Shown here: piece by piece, positions 27,262-41,800 of the stretch | How the letters are laid out: the number at the start of each line of letters is the position of its first letter | Numbering within the stretch: the first letter of the stretch is position 1 | Assembly (NCBI GenBank): GCA_013433145.1 | Contig: CM024173.1 | Location: forward strand, 11,862,322-11,926,321 | DNA: 64,000 nucleotides | Source: Ascaris suum | Taxonomy: Eukaryota; Nematoda; Chromadorea; Rhabditida; Ascarididae | Direction: 5' to 3' | Position numbers and translations under genes: made by a program | Notes under the pieces: generated by a model | What the model was told of the DNA's origin: nothing | What the model saw: the letters and a program-made list of their open reading frames with translations, nothing else | Databases searched by the model: none

Positions 27262-28617
27262 GAAAGAAAAAAAAAGAGAGCAAATATTACTCAATTTTAT
27301 GAAATCATAATAGATAGTTAAACAATATGATGAGTTATTGCCAATATATTTCATTCGATTGCTGCAAATGGCAATTAACTATTTATCTAAGAGTTCAATG
27401 CATATTTTAGCCATGTCACAAATGTTTCCGAAACATGTACATTTTTACGTACACATACTTAATGCATCACTGATTTTATCTCTTTATTGAGTAGCCAATA
27501 AAGAGTTCAGTGATAGGAACAGATTCTTAGCTGTCTTCCTGAAAGATATCCAGCGATGAAAATTTTGTGGTGCTCATTTAAGGTGGCGCTTTCGAGTGCT
27601 CTAAAAACTTTTTTGCTTCCCTCACCCATCAAAAAAAAACCTTGTTGAGCGCAACCTCTTTATATGCTGCAATATTTATAAAAGTTTGCACACTGAACTC
27701 TTCTTAGATTCGAAATTTGGCTATCTCCACATTCAAATAAATCCATCGGAAGTATGAAGCGTGAGCATTAAACGTTGTCCGGCGATAAGGATAGGGATGG
27801 CGGCCGCTACCACCCTAATCGTCCGCCCTAAAGGAAACGGATAGAAATAAATTTGCTCAGCGCTAAATATGCAAGCTTTACGTCAATTGACGTAGCGTAG
27901 AGGGCAGTAATTCGCCTAATACGCATTTACAACAACTTCAATATACGCCGCGATAAATCATCTCAAAAACTTTCACTTATTCTGCAGTTATCCAAAAAAT
28001 TTCGGAAGGGTGAGAGAGAGAGAAGGGGAAACGCCCATTTTGCATTTGTTGATTTCGGTGATCATAAATCGATAATGTATTCTCCGATTTTCCAAAAAAA
28101 AAAAAAATCATTTCTATCTACTTTGTGATAAACACTTCTATGAGATAAATCAAAAAAAAAGCATTTTTTTAGAGAATTAATTATTTTTATAAAAATATAG
28201 AAAATTTTTATTTTTTTTTTTCTACAACAATAGACCAATCAGATTAACGTCTATAAAAATAATCCCTTTATATATTTTTTTCAATTTTCAAAAATTTAAT
28301 TTTCTTATTGATATTCAAAAATATGTTAATGATGGTGATATTATTGAAAATTTTAAAATTTTTATCAATCTTATCGTAGCGATCATCATTTCTTTGATGA
28401 TGAATCTTTGGTTTAGAGCGATATCTCCTATTTTGCTCAGAATTTTCTCCACTGAATTGCTAGGCATTTCAGGAATTCTTTTTTTTATTAGCTCGCCGAT
28501 GATTTAATTCAGATTCACGTCGATAGAGATTGAAAGACTCTTCGATTAAATGGTAGAATATAATGTAAAATTGCTTTCACCGACATCTTTTAAGTAACTA
28601 GCTAAAGGATACGGCGA

Positions 28618-28740
<123 letters not shown>

Positions 28741-29910
28741 GCACTATAAAGAATTAAGCAACACTTTTAGTGAGATTTTCAAGGAGATCCTTACCAAAAC
28801 AAATAAATTTTATAAATGGGGAAAAAAAACATTGATGGTTTTAACTTAAGGTAATTAAAATTAATTAAATGAAAACTTCAATCAAAAAGATGACAATTTA
28901 TGAAGGATGGAAAATGCTCATAGAATTCTTATAAAATTCGCTTTTTTTTTAAAAACTATTAAGAACTCTTTTGAATAAAAAATTAAATAAATAAATAAAT
29001 AACGAGAAATCGGCATTCAATTTATCAATATATGAGATTATCGACTTTACTCTAAATGAAAGAATATCATATTGTTTGCTTTTCGTTGAGAATTTATTTC
29101 GAATGAATTTTATTATGATAATAATGAAGATATAAGGGATTAACGATATCAACGACTCATACCCCATTGCCTATTTTTTTAAATATTTAAAATCGTCTAT
29201 CAGTTTATAGGTTTCATTTTTTTTTAAAGTCTTAATACGGAGACCGAAGACAATACGGTAAGTGCAAAGCAAAGAAAAACAAAACAAAAAAAAAAAATAA
29301 AAAATCGAAACAACAAAATTTGAAGTGATTTCCACTAAAATGAAATCAGTCGTATATGAATTAAGTCGATGTCGTGTCACTAAGCGTTGAACTCCTCATA
29401 AGATTCTTTGTCGATATGTGGACAATAATAAGCATTAACATCAGCTTCTAGTCGATCAAAAATGAGGACTCATTCGATAAGATATTGTGATGTGAGGAAA
29501 AAAAAAGTTTAGTTTAGCGAGCTTTTTTTTTTGGTTAGTCAAGAGGATTTAAAAAAAAAAGAAGATATTCTTCGTAAGTAACTTATTTGAAATCGAAAAA
29601 TGCCTCCCCCCCCTCCCCCTCCCCATGTTTATTGCAAAAATTCTAAGCGGACTAACTTGGAGAATTTCTTCTTCACATACATCCATATTTCTTTAATTTA
29701 AAATAAAAGAAAGAGGCAATTATGGGAAAAAATCAAGAAACTTTCTTCGAATTTTTCTGTTCAATTCTTTTTAAAAAATATGGCACATATGTAAATAGTA
29801 ATGACTATTAGTAAAATGACACTAAAATTATCTGAATATTCCGCGTTGAGAGTTATTTGTCGATTTATTGCGAAATTTGGTGTTACTAGAAATACATTCA
29901 TTAATAAAAT

Positions 29911-30049
<139 letters not shown>

Positions 30050-30215
30050 TAGATGGAAAACTAAAATTAATGAGTAATCAAGTGAATGCAATCCATTAGG
30101 TGGATATCGTAAAAATAAGAAAATGCGTTGATTAACCGCACTAATAAGTCAGCGAACCTCAAGAAAGCGTTATTATTCAAATATGCAAATTTAATTGACA
30201 GCGTAATTTAGATGA

Positions 30216-30734
30216 ATGCACCGATATTTCATTAGGCGCAAATGTTTAGAACGATATATTCGAGCATATATAATTTCACAAATTTTTATACTTTGTAAAC
30301 TGCGTAAATTAATTTATTCTCATTATACTTCAGAATGTGAACGAGAAATATGGAAGAAGAGAAGATGGCTTATGTTGCGTAATTATTTTGGGAAGAATAT
30401 TCACTCGATGGAAATGATGATGGGAAAGAGTGACGAAGGCATTTTTAAAGAAAATTGGACAAAAACCTTTAGCCGGATAAGCCATTTCAGATGTTCCACC
30501 GGCATGGAACAAAAATACAACAGCAAAAGAAAAGATATAATTATAACGAAGCGGAATGTGTCTTACTGGTTTAGTGGACCAATTATACCGCTATGCGGTA
30601 AATTCCGATATGCCGATGTGCATATAAAGCGTTTATGTGCTTATACCCTCACATCCGTACATAGCATTTTTGATCATCGTGAAATCAACTATAAGATATT
30701 GAGCTTTCGAAGTTCAAACAACATAAATATCTAA
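30216..30734 (+). CDS. Unrecognised 172-codon open frame
   Basis: An ATG-initiated open frame of 172 codons on the strand opposite the GPCR, 1 kb inside its first intron. The product would be basic (many Lys/Arg), with a hydrophobic stretch near residues 18-30 and scattered cysteines. I recognise no domain. By composition an ORF this long would be unusual by chance in this AT-rich part. There is no supporting homology, splice evidence or promoter motif. It may be a nested gene, a decayed element or chance. Confidence 0.2.
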   Translation: MHRYFIRRKCLERYIRAYIISQIFILCKLRKLIYSHYTSECEREIWKKRRWLMLRNYFGKNIHSMEMMMGKSDEGIFKENWTKTFSRISHFRCSTGMEQKYNSKRKDIIITKRNVSYWFSGPIIPLCGKFRYADVHIKRLCAYTLTSVHSIFDHREINYKILSFRSSNNINI

Positions 30735-31721
30735 GTAACGACAGCCGTTAGTGATTACGCAATGCAACAACGCAAAAGAAGTATGCAATGAAAAGTGTGA
30801 TTAGCGATCGATGCAAACTTCTTTAGTTGTTTCACGTTTTGCGTTGAGGTTGAAAATAATGCTCGATGCAAGCAAAGTCATGCTCAAATTGGTCAATTTA
30901 TCCTCAAAACAACTTCTACAAGGCAGTTTTCATAATAACCTCCCCATTCACTAAGGCATGAAAAAAGAACAATAAAGAAATAAACAAAACTACAATACGC
31001 GCAGAGATAATTTTAGTTTTAGGAATTTATATTTTAATTGCAATGATCGTAATGAAATGAATAAAACATTCGCCCTATTAGAAATTTTAAACTATGCTAG
31101 CCGCTAATTAGTGCCCAACGTCGACTCTCTGAAAATTCGTTTGCCAATCAAAACACCACCATAACAAGGTCTATAAGTATAGACGGCTCAATGTAAGATG
31201 AGACTAAGTGAATACCGCAAAAGATCAGTGAGAAGAACCATCGACTTCCACATATGCCTATTTTTTAAAGCTTCAGTTACTAACGTGAATAAATGAACAT
31301 GATTTATACGCTTTTATCAAATGCAAACGCAGATGGCTATAGGTGATAATAAATGAACAAAACCGATCGCTTAACACATAAAGAATGGATGAAGATACGG
31401 TGGCGAAAAACGACATCAGACACAAACATATACAAGAAGATGCACTTGGCTCTCATGAACGTTGGTGTTTCCGCCCATTAAGTCTTGAAATTCTTTCAAC
31501 CTAAGAAGCAAATGTAGCTGTATGAAAGCTCCGATGGAGCCTTATCGAAAGCAGCTATGCTCGCATAGCATACAATCCGCCTCTAGTGCAAATATCATAA
31601 AACATCAGAACATAGATTTCTTGGATACTGATGCAACACATATTGCTACCATCAATTCAAAACAATGATAAAATAAGAGCATATCTAATCTACAAGCATC
31701 AAAAAAATTTGAAATGCTCAC

Positions 31722-32221
31722 CTGCAACTAGTTGCTATCCAAATACCTGTATATTCGCCGATTCTAGGCAGTGAGAGGACGAAAAATGCCGAAAAGAGTA
31801 TAAATGTATCGGAGCACGATAGTACACCAAGGTACCAATTTATTGATGAGCTGATCATTAATCGATGCGTAAAGATACGAATCGAGGTAAGATTTGCACA
31901 TAAACCAAAAATAATGATCGGTAACGTAACGAGGCCCAATAGTAGTACCTCTTCATAGTCATAAAACTGATAGGAGATATGACATTCGCATTCCAACGAT
32001 AACACATTACACCATTCTGGCAATTCCTCTTCGTCCACATAAGCAGCTGCATTTGACCTCAAACCATCGACTGGAGTTAACGATGATTCCGGAATTGAAA
32101 CAGAAGTATGTGGCTCAGTGAAATACGCCAAATACGGTGATGCTGTAGTTGAATAGTTTAGTGAAAGAGAAGAATCATCAGAAACTATTGGCAATCCTTC
32201 TGTATCGTCATGCATTTTCAT
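31722..32221 (-). CDS. FMRFamide-receptor-like GPCR, exon 1 (N-terminus to TM2)
   Basis: This is the first coding exon of a class A (rhodopsin-family) peptide GPCR, expected to act at the neuronal plasma membrane. The ATG at 32221 follows an in-frame stop 33 bases upstream, so no earlier coding exon is needed. It gives 166 residues. About 90 residues are an acidic, Ser/Thr-rich extracellular tail with an N-Y-S sequon near residue 22. TM1 is around 92-115, with the conserved Asn in CANLTS. An SSINWYLGVLSCSDT segment leads TM2, with the conserved Asp. The first extracellular loop has the expected Trp, and Cys166 fits the Cys at the top of TM3. The pattern 'SSIN-YL-G-L-CSD' is typical of Drosophila FMRFaR and nematode FMRFamide-receptor relatives. 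The exon ends in phase 2 at a good donor (AG|GTGAGC). No particular ortholog can be named. Confidence 0.85.
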
Positions 32222-32379
32222 TGGCAAATAGCAGCAAACTTGAGGAGGATATCAGATAAGAGGACCGAAAAATAAATCTATTCGGATTGCAACAACAACG
32301 GCATATTCGCTTCGCAGGAAACGCAACAATATAGAAGGGGCGTGAACCGAACAAAATATAGGTGGAGCCTTGAAGTGAG

Positions 32380-32520
32380 CGGAAAGAAGCTGCGTTTTGT
32401 TGCAAGCAATGATGCGAGTGCGGCAGCTTGCGCTCCAAGTGCCGCCCCTCTGGGAGTGGGCCGGACACTCGGCTCCCAACCGCCGTTTAGACGGCTTAGC
32501 CTCTATCCTCGCCTTACCCA
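32380..32520 (-). promoter_or_regulatory. GC-rich patch upstream of the GPCR start
   Basis: About 140 bp of strikingly higher GC just 160-300 bases upstream of the GPCR ATG, with GC-box-like GCCGCCCC and GTGGGCCGG words. Position and composition suggest a promoter or 5' UTR region for the minus-strand gene. Open frames in it on both strands are composition effects. No clear TATA box was assigned. Confidence 0.35.
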
Positions 32521-33689
32521 AATAATTTGCAAAACAGACGCTATCTGAAACTACCTCCTCTACTTTCAGTGCATATAAAGGTCACTTCATGTTAGTCTTA
32601 ATTCTGCCAACATATAGCAATCGACAAATACATCAGGCGTAAAGTGGACATCAAGTGGACACCAACTCAATGACAACATTGCAAGACGCGAGACAGCAAA
32701 CACAACACTCAGACACATCCCTGCACAATTCGGTTAACGCTTCAATGAACGATGCAATCACTGACGTCCTGCTGCATGAGGGAAACGTTGCTCGTAGCGT
32801 TCATCGCGCAAATATTTCGCTGACACCAACTGGCCTGAAATTTTTTTTCCTACAATGCATTCACCATTTTAAAATTGATCACCCATTTCCTCAAATAAAT
32901 TCACATGAGCTCACAACTGCCTCACCGGCAGCGATTGTTCCGCGAACATTTCCAGCGAAAAAAAAAAAACAACAAATCGACCTAATCGCTATGTGCTACG
33001 AAATATCGTTAACCGCTGAAATTGCTCCTTCCTTCCACATATTACCGTATCAAAAGATTTCGTATCTATAAATCTGCGGAAAACCCTGCAACTAACCTTA
33101 CTTCAAGTGTACAATTTAAGCTCATATGAAACCCTGAAAACGATGGAATTTAAACAAAAAAAAAAGGTAGACGGGTAGGAAAAGTGCAAAAGTGGGAATT
33201 GAATGACTTTACAAAGACATATTAATTAAACTAGCCATTTTACAGGTGGCGCGATATTAGAATATGCTGAATTTATACCGAACAATCGAGTTATAAAGCG
33301 ATATTGAAAATGGTTATTTATTTTTACAGAGATAAAAATCAACTCGTCCATAGTCGTTCGTAATCGCATAATTTTTTTTTCTTTCTGCCTTTCGAAAACT
33401 GCTATAGAAACATTTCTCACTTAACCAATCAAAACATTCGCCTATAGCGAAATCCGATCCATTACAGTAGATTTCGGTTACTGGACGACCGTGTGATACC
33501 CCTGCAATCACTTAGCTAAAGATTTCCAAGTCTACCGCTTTCAGTCGAATTTATTTTCTGGGGATATTTAGAAGGAACGAAAATCATGACTACATTCATG
33601 ATTATGCGGTCTATTCTAGCTCCACGGTATATAAGCAGCCGTGGAAAACTTTTATGCATGTAAGATGTCAAACATATGCTTACGACGAG

Positions 33690-33692
33690 TAT

Positions 33693-33755
<63 letters not shown>
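33690..33755. repeat. (TA)n microsatellite, about 66 bp, one phase break
   Basis: Alternating A/T run with a TAATAT shift near 33703. It is the only long (TA)n array outside the GPCR introns. Confidence 0.98.
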
Positions 33756-33757
<2 letters not shown>

Positions 33758-36700
33758 TCGAGACTATATAAGACCTCGGTATACATCTTGAGACCAAATC
33801 AAAAGACCAAATCAAAAGGACGAGTCAGGGAGTGGGTGAAATTATGTAAAACTGAAAATGCTGGGTAGCACTGCAATATAGGAAGTGAGAGAATTCGATG
33901 TATAACAGAAAGAAATCACTTCCTGGATGATGGGCAAGCCAAGCAATATCACTACAAAGTAAGCTGCTACACAGCTACCAGCCTCCAGGCTATTAGCAAC
34001 AAAGTAGCACTGTTAATACATTCAACTGATGGCATACTGCTCTCTATTCAAGCCTCAGGACCGACTGCCAATAGCGATGTTCCTATCCAGCGAACACTCT
34101 ACGAAATGCAGATCTTGAAGCAAATAACGCCAACTGATGCAACAATCATCACAGATCACTGCTAAGAGTACCAGCGTGGAACTTGCGATTACTCATAAAC
34201 TTGATCCTGATCTATTTTAGCTGTTGCTAATACCACTGATTCAGGTGCCCGAAGAGTAGGTAGAAAAAAAAAAGAAGACGATTGGCAAATTAATCTCACT
34301 ACTTACTCAAATATCAAACGAGAAATTACAGGTGCGAACGCTTAATGACAACCGCCAGAAAATATATCATCATATCATACATCACCTTTCCATCGAACAA
34401 CTGCAACCACTGTCGCATTTTATGCACCAATTTCCGCTATTAACAACTAAACGCCAAGAATATCGCTGTCTGATTTAAAAATCGATTCGATTCTCACAAT
34501 TACTACGATCTGAGTGCTCAGGTACTCGCCTGCAATAAAATTTTAATTATGCTACAATGCACTACGCACTTTCCACGATTTTTTTTTTCATTTGGAAATC
34601 AACATTACCGTTAAAGCAACATTCTCGAATAAAAATTCATTGCCGAAACACACGATTCAAGAAGTTCCGCTCATTTTTTCGGCGTTTTATATTGTTCTTC
34701 GCATCAAACGACCCCATATCTCAAAATTTTACAAGCAATTCTGGGCAAACCTCTCCTCAAATCATATCGGACCCTCAATGATACTGTTTTTATTTTTATC
34801 ATAACATAAATCAGCATGTTTTTTTTCCAAATCCCCTATGAGAATCTTCAAAAAAAACCCCCCCCCCCCCAAAATTCTTATCGGAATTGTTCGCGAAAAA
34901 AATGCTGAAATGAAAGTTTTAAAAAAATGCTTCATTAATAATCCCTATACAAACTTCCGATGTGAATGTCTGTACGCGTTTGAATTTCATTGATACTACA
35001 TGTTCGTGATTTCCTATTGAGCTGAAAATAATTCTCTAAAAGGAGAGGCCATATTATCAAATAATCCCGAGTTCGAAACTTCTCAATTCATTCCTCTATG
35101 AAAATCGCAATCTACAATGACTTCGCATAAAATGCGTCACGAATTTATCCTGGCAAGATTCTAAGCAATCAAAGAATATAATCAGAAGGCATTCCAAAGT
35201 CATCCCTTATATCCATTCAAAACAATCCTAAGACATACTGTAACAACTACCGTTTCTTCGTTTCCTAAGGCTGCACCCTCCACCTATGAGAATCATATAT
35301 AAACGATCGTCATGAAATACAGCATCCTCCTCATTAAGAAGAAAAACCATTCCCTTATCAGGTGGATCCTCTCATCACCGCCAAAACGACCACTTACTGA
35401 TCCCGTAACATCGCCTCCTTTACACATCATTTCAACATGCAGGTGAATAAATAAATATACCACAAGATCCTTTCAGTAAGAAGCACCTTATTAAGCACTC
35501 CTCAAATCGTTTCACGGCCTCATAATATAACAGCACAGTTCAACTATTGATAAATTATATTCATAAACAAACTAAACTACACAAACATTTCCGTTAGCCG
35601 CTAAACAAAATCGAAATCTCCACTTCACTTTCAGCAAGAATGGCACACGGTGAGGGGCTCTATTGCCTTCTTGACCAATAATTAAAGATAAAAATAAGGG
35701 AGAATCCTCTCTCCTCTTCTGTAATACCAAGGAGGTTGCATCTCACTTTCAAGTATGACTCAACGCCAGCAAGTATATTACATAGAAAAATTTTAAAAAA
35801 AGGTATGCTCTAATTAATTGGTATGGAACAAATCATTTATTTCGAGGAACAGATGCTCCATCAACACAACGGTATCTCAGTGCAGCTCTGAACCTTATGA
35901 ACGTGCAGCAAGAAAACAAGAGTTCGCATGTTCATTTCGCTGGCCGTTTATAGCAGAACTCGAGGGTATCCTCGCCTCCTAACGAGCAAACTAAAGACAA
36001 CTCTTTGAATGGTTACAATCCTGAAACCCCTTCTTCAAAAATAAGGCCTAATTTCAAAATGTTCGTATCTCAGGATGTAAAAAAGTTAAATTCCCATAGC
36101 CTATGAAGGAATGCTTTATCGAGGTGGGCAATAACATGGCGATGCCCATTTTATGATGCTATTCAACGCAACGAAAAAAAACCTCACCGTTGAATGCACA
36201 AATCAACATGCATATGTTGATGATATAAGTACGCCAAGTGCACTTGATTGTTGCCATAAGCATCTGTGACGTAAACCCATCACATGACAAACTCATACAG
36301 CTCAAACTCCCCAACATATTCACATCTTATATGGCTTACGGATCGCGTGAGTTGTTTAAAAGTGCAAAAAATTCCTTAGCTCAACGCTTCATATCGCATT
36401 TACTAACTCATATATTACGCAAATATTTAACCACTCGTGGCTCATATGTTTTATAAGACAACTTCTCGAGATGATGTGCTCCAACAATGAAACATTCCCT
36501 ATCACAATTATCCAAAATGATCACATCATAGACGCAATTGCTGCACCATAAATAGCTCTGCAGCAATTATTGAAAAATACTTGAAAAGTATATCAAAACT
36601 GGTACAGATGAATTGCATTTGAAATTATCAACTCTATCGTTAACAATCTCCTTTCATAATGCCTCCTTTGAAATTGACCGTGGTGAGACGAATTCTATTT

Positions 36701-38846
36701 TTCAGCTGCCTGTGGATCCGAAATTCGAAATCCTATTCGAAAAACCTCACATGAATTTAAAAAGAAAAAATTCCAAAAATTTCTTCTTCATTTTTAATAT
36801 TTTTTAAATAATTCAAACGAATATCATCAAAAGACCATTAATTCAAAGACTAATTAAAGGCTAAAGAGGGAAAGACATGATGAAAGAGGTGGGGAAGTGG
36901 GGGGAAATTGGCAAAAGAAGGAAAAGCCGAAATAGTGAAGCACTCCTTCTCGCAAACAAATACAAAATCACGAATTGAAAATACCTCAATTTTAACCCGA
37001 CAAAAGATTATACTATGCGATGCAAGATGATATCACATGCATTTTTGCTTGTTTGCCACTCGGAACAAGATAATTTCAAAACTTTTCTCTTAATAAAAAT
37101 AAATGCTAAAGGCGCTCCTCATGTTATAAATGGACGCACATCCATCGTACCCGAGTACTCATCATTCAAGAAACGATTTCTATGAACTATCAAGGTTCCT
37201 TTGTGCAAAGATAACAAAAAAGCAACGGCAATAATTCTAAAATAAATTTACGTCCATCCCACAACTCTGTGAGAATGAGTAAAACCCTACTATGTGGAGG
37301 ATCGCTAAAAACGCTCACATTTCCAAGAAGGTGGATTAGCACTAAAATCCCTCAGAAGTTAACTTAAAAAACATTTACATTAGAAATACAAGTCTAAAAA
37401 ATTAAAAAGCAATCAGCAAACCCCCCCCCCCCCCCAGCAATGATGTATTACAAACGCACAGTCTGATTGCTGTGTTTAATAATAGAACCGACTAGACAAT
37501 CACACATAGAATCGTAAAGAGTGCTGCTAAAGGCTTCGTACCATAACTCACGTTCCACGTCGAAACCGTTGAGTACCTCACTACGAATGCCTATTACTCG
37601 ATGTCAACAAGTGCTACCTGTTCACATGCTCATACAATATCAAAAACCATTTCCATACAACAAAAAAAAACATACTGGTTGGTGATCATGAAGAGATAAT
37701 TCGGCGTCATGTTAGCAGTAGAAGAGGAAGAGAGGGGCGAGGAGGAAAAAAGAAGGCGTGAAGATTTTAAGAAAAAAGGGACTGAAGAAGAGCGAAGCGG
37801 GCCATACGATTGCTTTGTCTCGACATGAAAAAAAAAAGCTGTGAAGAATAGCAAGAGCATATGACGTTACCATAGACCAGATATGCACAGAAACCCCGCG
37901 ATGCCTCTCAAGTGTTACAGCCTCGTCGAAACCAAATGTCGACCAGCGAGAAAAAGTGATGAGGGACGCAATAAAGCTTGCATATCTCCACAGACCAATC
38001 GGTGAATGACCATAACGTGTAAATGCAAAATTTGCCCATCCTCCCCCCCCCCCCCCCTGCCTTCCCGCTGCTGTAATCCCTAAGCAATATGCATGGTAGG
38101 GGGTAAAGAAATACTTAAAAGAAAAAAAACAACATACTTTTTTTTTATTAGCGGTCGAAACGCTGTGGAAAGCAATATTAAAAGAATGTCGCCAATCTTT
38201 CCTAAGTGAGCTCATCTCATATAAACTTCATCGTATTTTATTTACATTACTAAAAGCCGAGAAAACTGTTTTATGCAAAAAGACGATCAACCGTTTCTAA
38301 GTGATGATCGTTGAAGCGCGGACTTAACGCCGTTACAACGACAACAGTTCCAAAGAAATCGCAACTTTTTACTCGTATGATTCAATAACTCACTACAGGA
38401 TACATTTGAAAATGGCACTTTAGGCGAATGAAAATCATATAAGACTGGCGCCGCTTATACGGATTTTTGCAGAAGTTCCGCAGTCCAACGAGAGTAAAGA
38501 CCTTCAATACGACTCCAATGGTCGCAACAATCCGGAGTTCTTTAGAAACCATTAAGACTCTTATAAATACGTTGAGGCGAGATCTCGATTCCGGTTAACC
38601 CTAAATATGCTGGCTATGAACGATTGCATCGTTGACATTTTGTAGCAACGTTCTTGCCGCAACAAGCAAAACTGAGATCCTTCGTTACTCTTCGCAATGC
38701 AATACAATAAGCTGGGCGTTAAAAACATGTTGCTCCTATACTTAAACATATCCTGTTTCCATAAATGCATTTTATTGCATGCAAATATTTTAAAAATTTT
38801 CGACTCAATATTGCAGATTGTTCACGAGAGAAACTACATGCACCGA

Positions 38847-38896
38847 AGCATAATATATTTGGTGCTATACCACAATAGCACCAAATATATCATGCT
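38847..38896. repeat. 22-bp inverted repeat, one mismatch, 6-base loop
   Basis: The arm at 38847-38868 (AGCATAATATATTTGGTGCT plus AT) pairs with 38875-38896 at 21 of 22 positions around the loop ACCACA. It is a strong foldback in the gene-free interval. There is no sign of a longer precursor or of flanking target-site duplication. Confidence 0.85.
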
Positions 38897-41800
38897 ATCA
38901 TATAGGGCTGCATAAGGAAACGGCGACAGCAGAATACTTTTACAAAATAGTGTCACACATGTTGTATTGTTGCTCATAAACGAAAACGATTGTCTATCTA
39001 GAGGAAAACGATCACAAAAACAATGAACTATATAATCACATAAAAAGCCACTATTGTCGTAGTACACACACACGCAAAAAAAAAAAAAAAAAAAAAAAAA
39101 AACAACCGTCTAATGCCGAACTCTAAAGTATCTGAATTGAACTAGTCGTTAAACAGAACAAGTCTCCCCCTCTCCCCTCTACTTTCTGAGCAAAAGCCTT
39201 TCTAAATCCTCTCTTAAATATGCACACATCTTGTAATGTGTGGCGCAATCTGCACTCTTTAATTTAATAAGCTGCAATGCATATTAATGGGTGTAACTCC
39301 AATAATCTGTTGCACACGCAATACGATTCCGCTTAATTGAACTAGAAATTACATTCGAAAAAAAAAGAGGGAACGAAGCAAAAATTCCTGAAGATTCGCA
39401 AATTTGCCACCTTAGAAACTCCATAAATCATAGAGATTACGCGGCGATGTCGAAAACGGAGGACAAACTGCCAAATATTCCTTGCTCCCTTTTGCAACAC
39501 TAGATGAAATTCCTTTTTCTATAAGCGCTTCGCTATATCTTTTTGACACCTCCTTTTCTCAGTAAGAAAAGATTACATTCTATAGATATGAGCTGCTAGC
39601 ACTGCCTCAAAAAAAAAAAAAACTTTGTCTCGGGAGACTCAGATCTCGAAACAGTATGATCGTAGACCCGAAAAGAACATTCATCCATGGGACTCCGAAA
39701 TAATCAAAGATCGTTTTTTACAGCCGCTTCCCCTCCGCCCCTTACTTCGGAAGTTCTTCGACTACTTCCATTCGAGAAGAAATCCCCAGTTCTACGTGGT
39801 GACCATATACCCCCCCCCCCCCCTCATGGCACGTTTTCCTTTGAGATCGAACGAAAACATTCATCTTTCAGGAGGAGTGAGCGAAGAAATAGAAGACAAA
39901 TCCAACGTTGCGAAAAATTTCATGTAAACTTTGATAAGAAAAAGTTAACAACTGAACTTGATGACAATAGAAAACTTTTCAAACATATTCGAAAGAATAT
40001 TGCCTTTGACTTATCTATCCATTGCAGCCATTTGGTGAACATAAAGCTTGCTTTGCGCTTTAAGCTTTCGTTCTAATGCTTTATTCATGTATACCTGCCA
40101 ATATTCTCATATAAGAAAAATCCTTTAACCATTTAAGCTCGAATATTTCAATGTGTGGCATGCTGTTCACACTTGGTTGCCTTCCTATCAATTAATTCCA
40201 ATGTTTCTTTCGCACTCTCCATAGCATAAAACAGTGATGACCTCACTTTTAGTGTCACCCATCTCCGCATAAAATCACCTAACTCTTACCTCATTTCTCA
40301 CCTTAGAAACTATTAAAACAAATCTAGCAATTTGCGAAGCACCAAACAGCGTTCGGCACAATATGCGCCTTTGCAAGCGCATAATCGAGAATTTGCCTAG
40401 AGAGATGCAGCAATCACTTAAGGTCGTATATTTAAATGATACTATTATCTTGAAATAAAAGTATTTACTGCACTAAAAAAAATATTCGATACCATTATTT
40501 ACAATACGAAAAAATTCATAAGTTTGAAACATTTGTTGAATTTTAAGGAAATGAAGGTTTTATCTAAGCATAAAAATGAAAATGTCTCCTAATCGTGCAT
40601 CATCAATTTCCACGAACATCATCAACTCATTACAAAAAAGGTAAAAAAAAAACCTCTGAAGAAAATACTTCGAAAACATAACACTCTTAGCATTCCCATA
40701 ACGGCATCAACACCATCAAGTTCGCTTAATGAAAGCGATCTCTAAAGGACAACGTGGACATTTACTCAATAAAACCCACTGACCTCTACAAGGAAATCTA
40801 TTTTACGAGTAAAAAATTTTTAGCTCAGTGCGGTAATCACATCCCCTCGCCCTTTGTTAGTGTCACTAAAACAGATATAGTGCGCAGAAAAATCGACTCT
40901 AAGCGACATGCATTTATTTGTTTCAAGCAAAAACCATCCACAATACAGTTTCAACAGAGTGAATACAAGTTGTTTAAACCACTTAATGCGTTAATTACAG
41001 AAAAGGGGGCAATTATCCACATGAAAACTCTCATTTCCATTTGCACTGTTTCCGGTTGAAATTTATTCGGCCATAAACGACCGGAATTTCGTTAAAAGCC
41101 TCCGGCATTGAACCGACTAATTTTTCTTCAAATTTCATGATGTGAGAAATCCAACGAAATTAACTGCCATTAGATATAGGTAGATATAACCTTGTGGCGC
41201 CATAATTCATTATTAAACTGCAGCCCACTTTTAATTACAGATATGTGCTAGACATATATCGGCCATTAACTGACACGTAAAACGCCGCAGCATTTCTCTG
41301 ATTAATACCGAGAAACGACGCCACAAACAACCCCCTTCAACATAAAACAGCTGCTTCTATGCACATAAAATAACTCATGCGTTCGAACGACTCAATTCTA
41401 AGAAATTACTTCTAACTGATTTCGCACTCTTCAAAGCGAATATAACATTTTCCTTCAAGAAAAAAAAAAGATAGAAAGGAAATAAGAAAAAGAGGGGAAA
41501 AACACGACTGAAAAAAATCACGAGAAAAAAAATGAAAATGGGAAATTTCAAATTGCACCTTTCTACCCATTAAATTTCCAAAAAATCATTTCATTGATAT
41601 TTCTATGGAATTTATTTTTACAAACATAACTGTCTAAAAATTCACTATGTGATAAAGTAAATAAATAAATAAATGAAAATGTCGTACATTAAATTCACAT
41701 TAAACTCTAAAAAAAATATCAGATCAGCGACCTGTAAGCGAATAACTGATGGCTTATCTGTTTCCATACTATGAGCGCAACCACAATGATGCTTATATTA

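Noticed and set aside
33866..34162. 97-codon open frame on the plus strand (contains KVALLIHSTDGILLSIQASG)
   Set aside because: Protein-like to the eye, but there is no start codon, no donor and no homology. Frames of this length are expected several times by chance in the window.
36390..36450. Minus-strand sequence reading RVVKYLRNI, like the expected last strand of the LEM-2 RRM-like domain
   Set aside because: No acceptor gives the required phase, and the frame stops immediately after NI; coincidence.
37712..38215. 167-codon open frame on the minus strand
   Set aside because: It contains a poly-Gly from the 15-C run and long Phe/Leu pyrimidine stretches; a composition artefact.
39625..40076. 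Two overlapping plus-strand open frames of 100 and 129 codons
   Set aside because: Both frames look equally coding, and both run through a 14-C homopolymer; no frame can be preferred.
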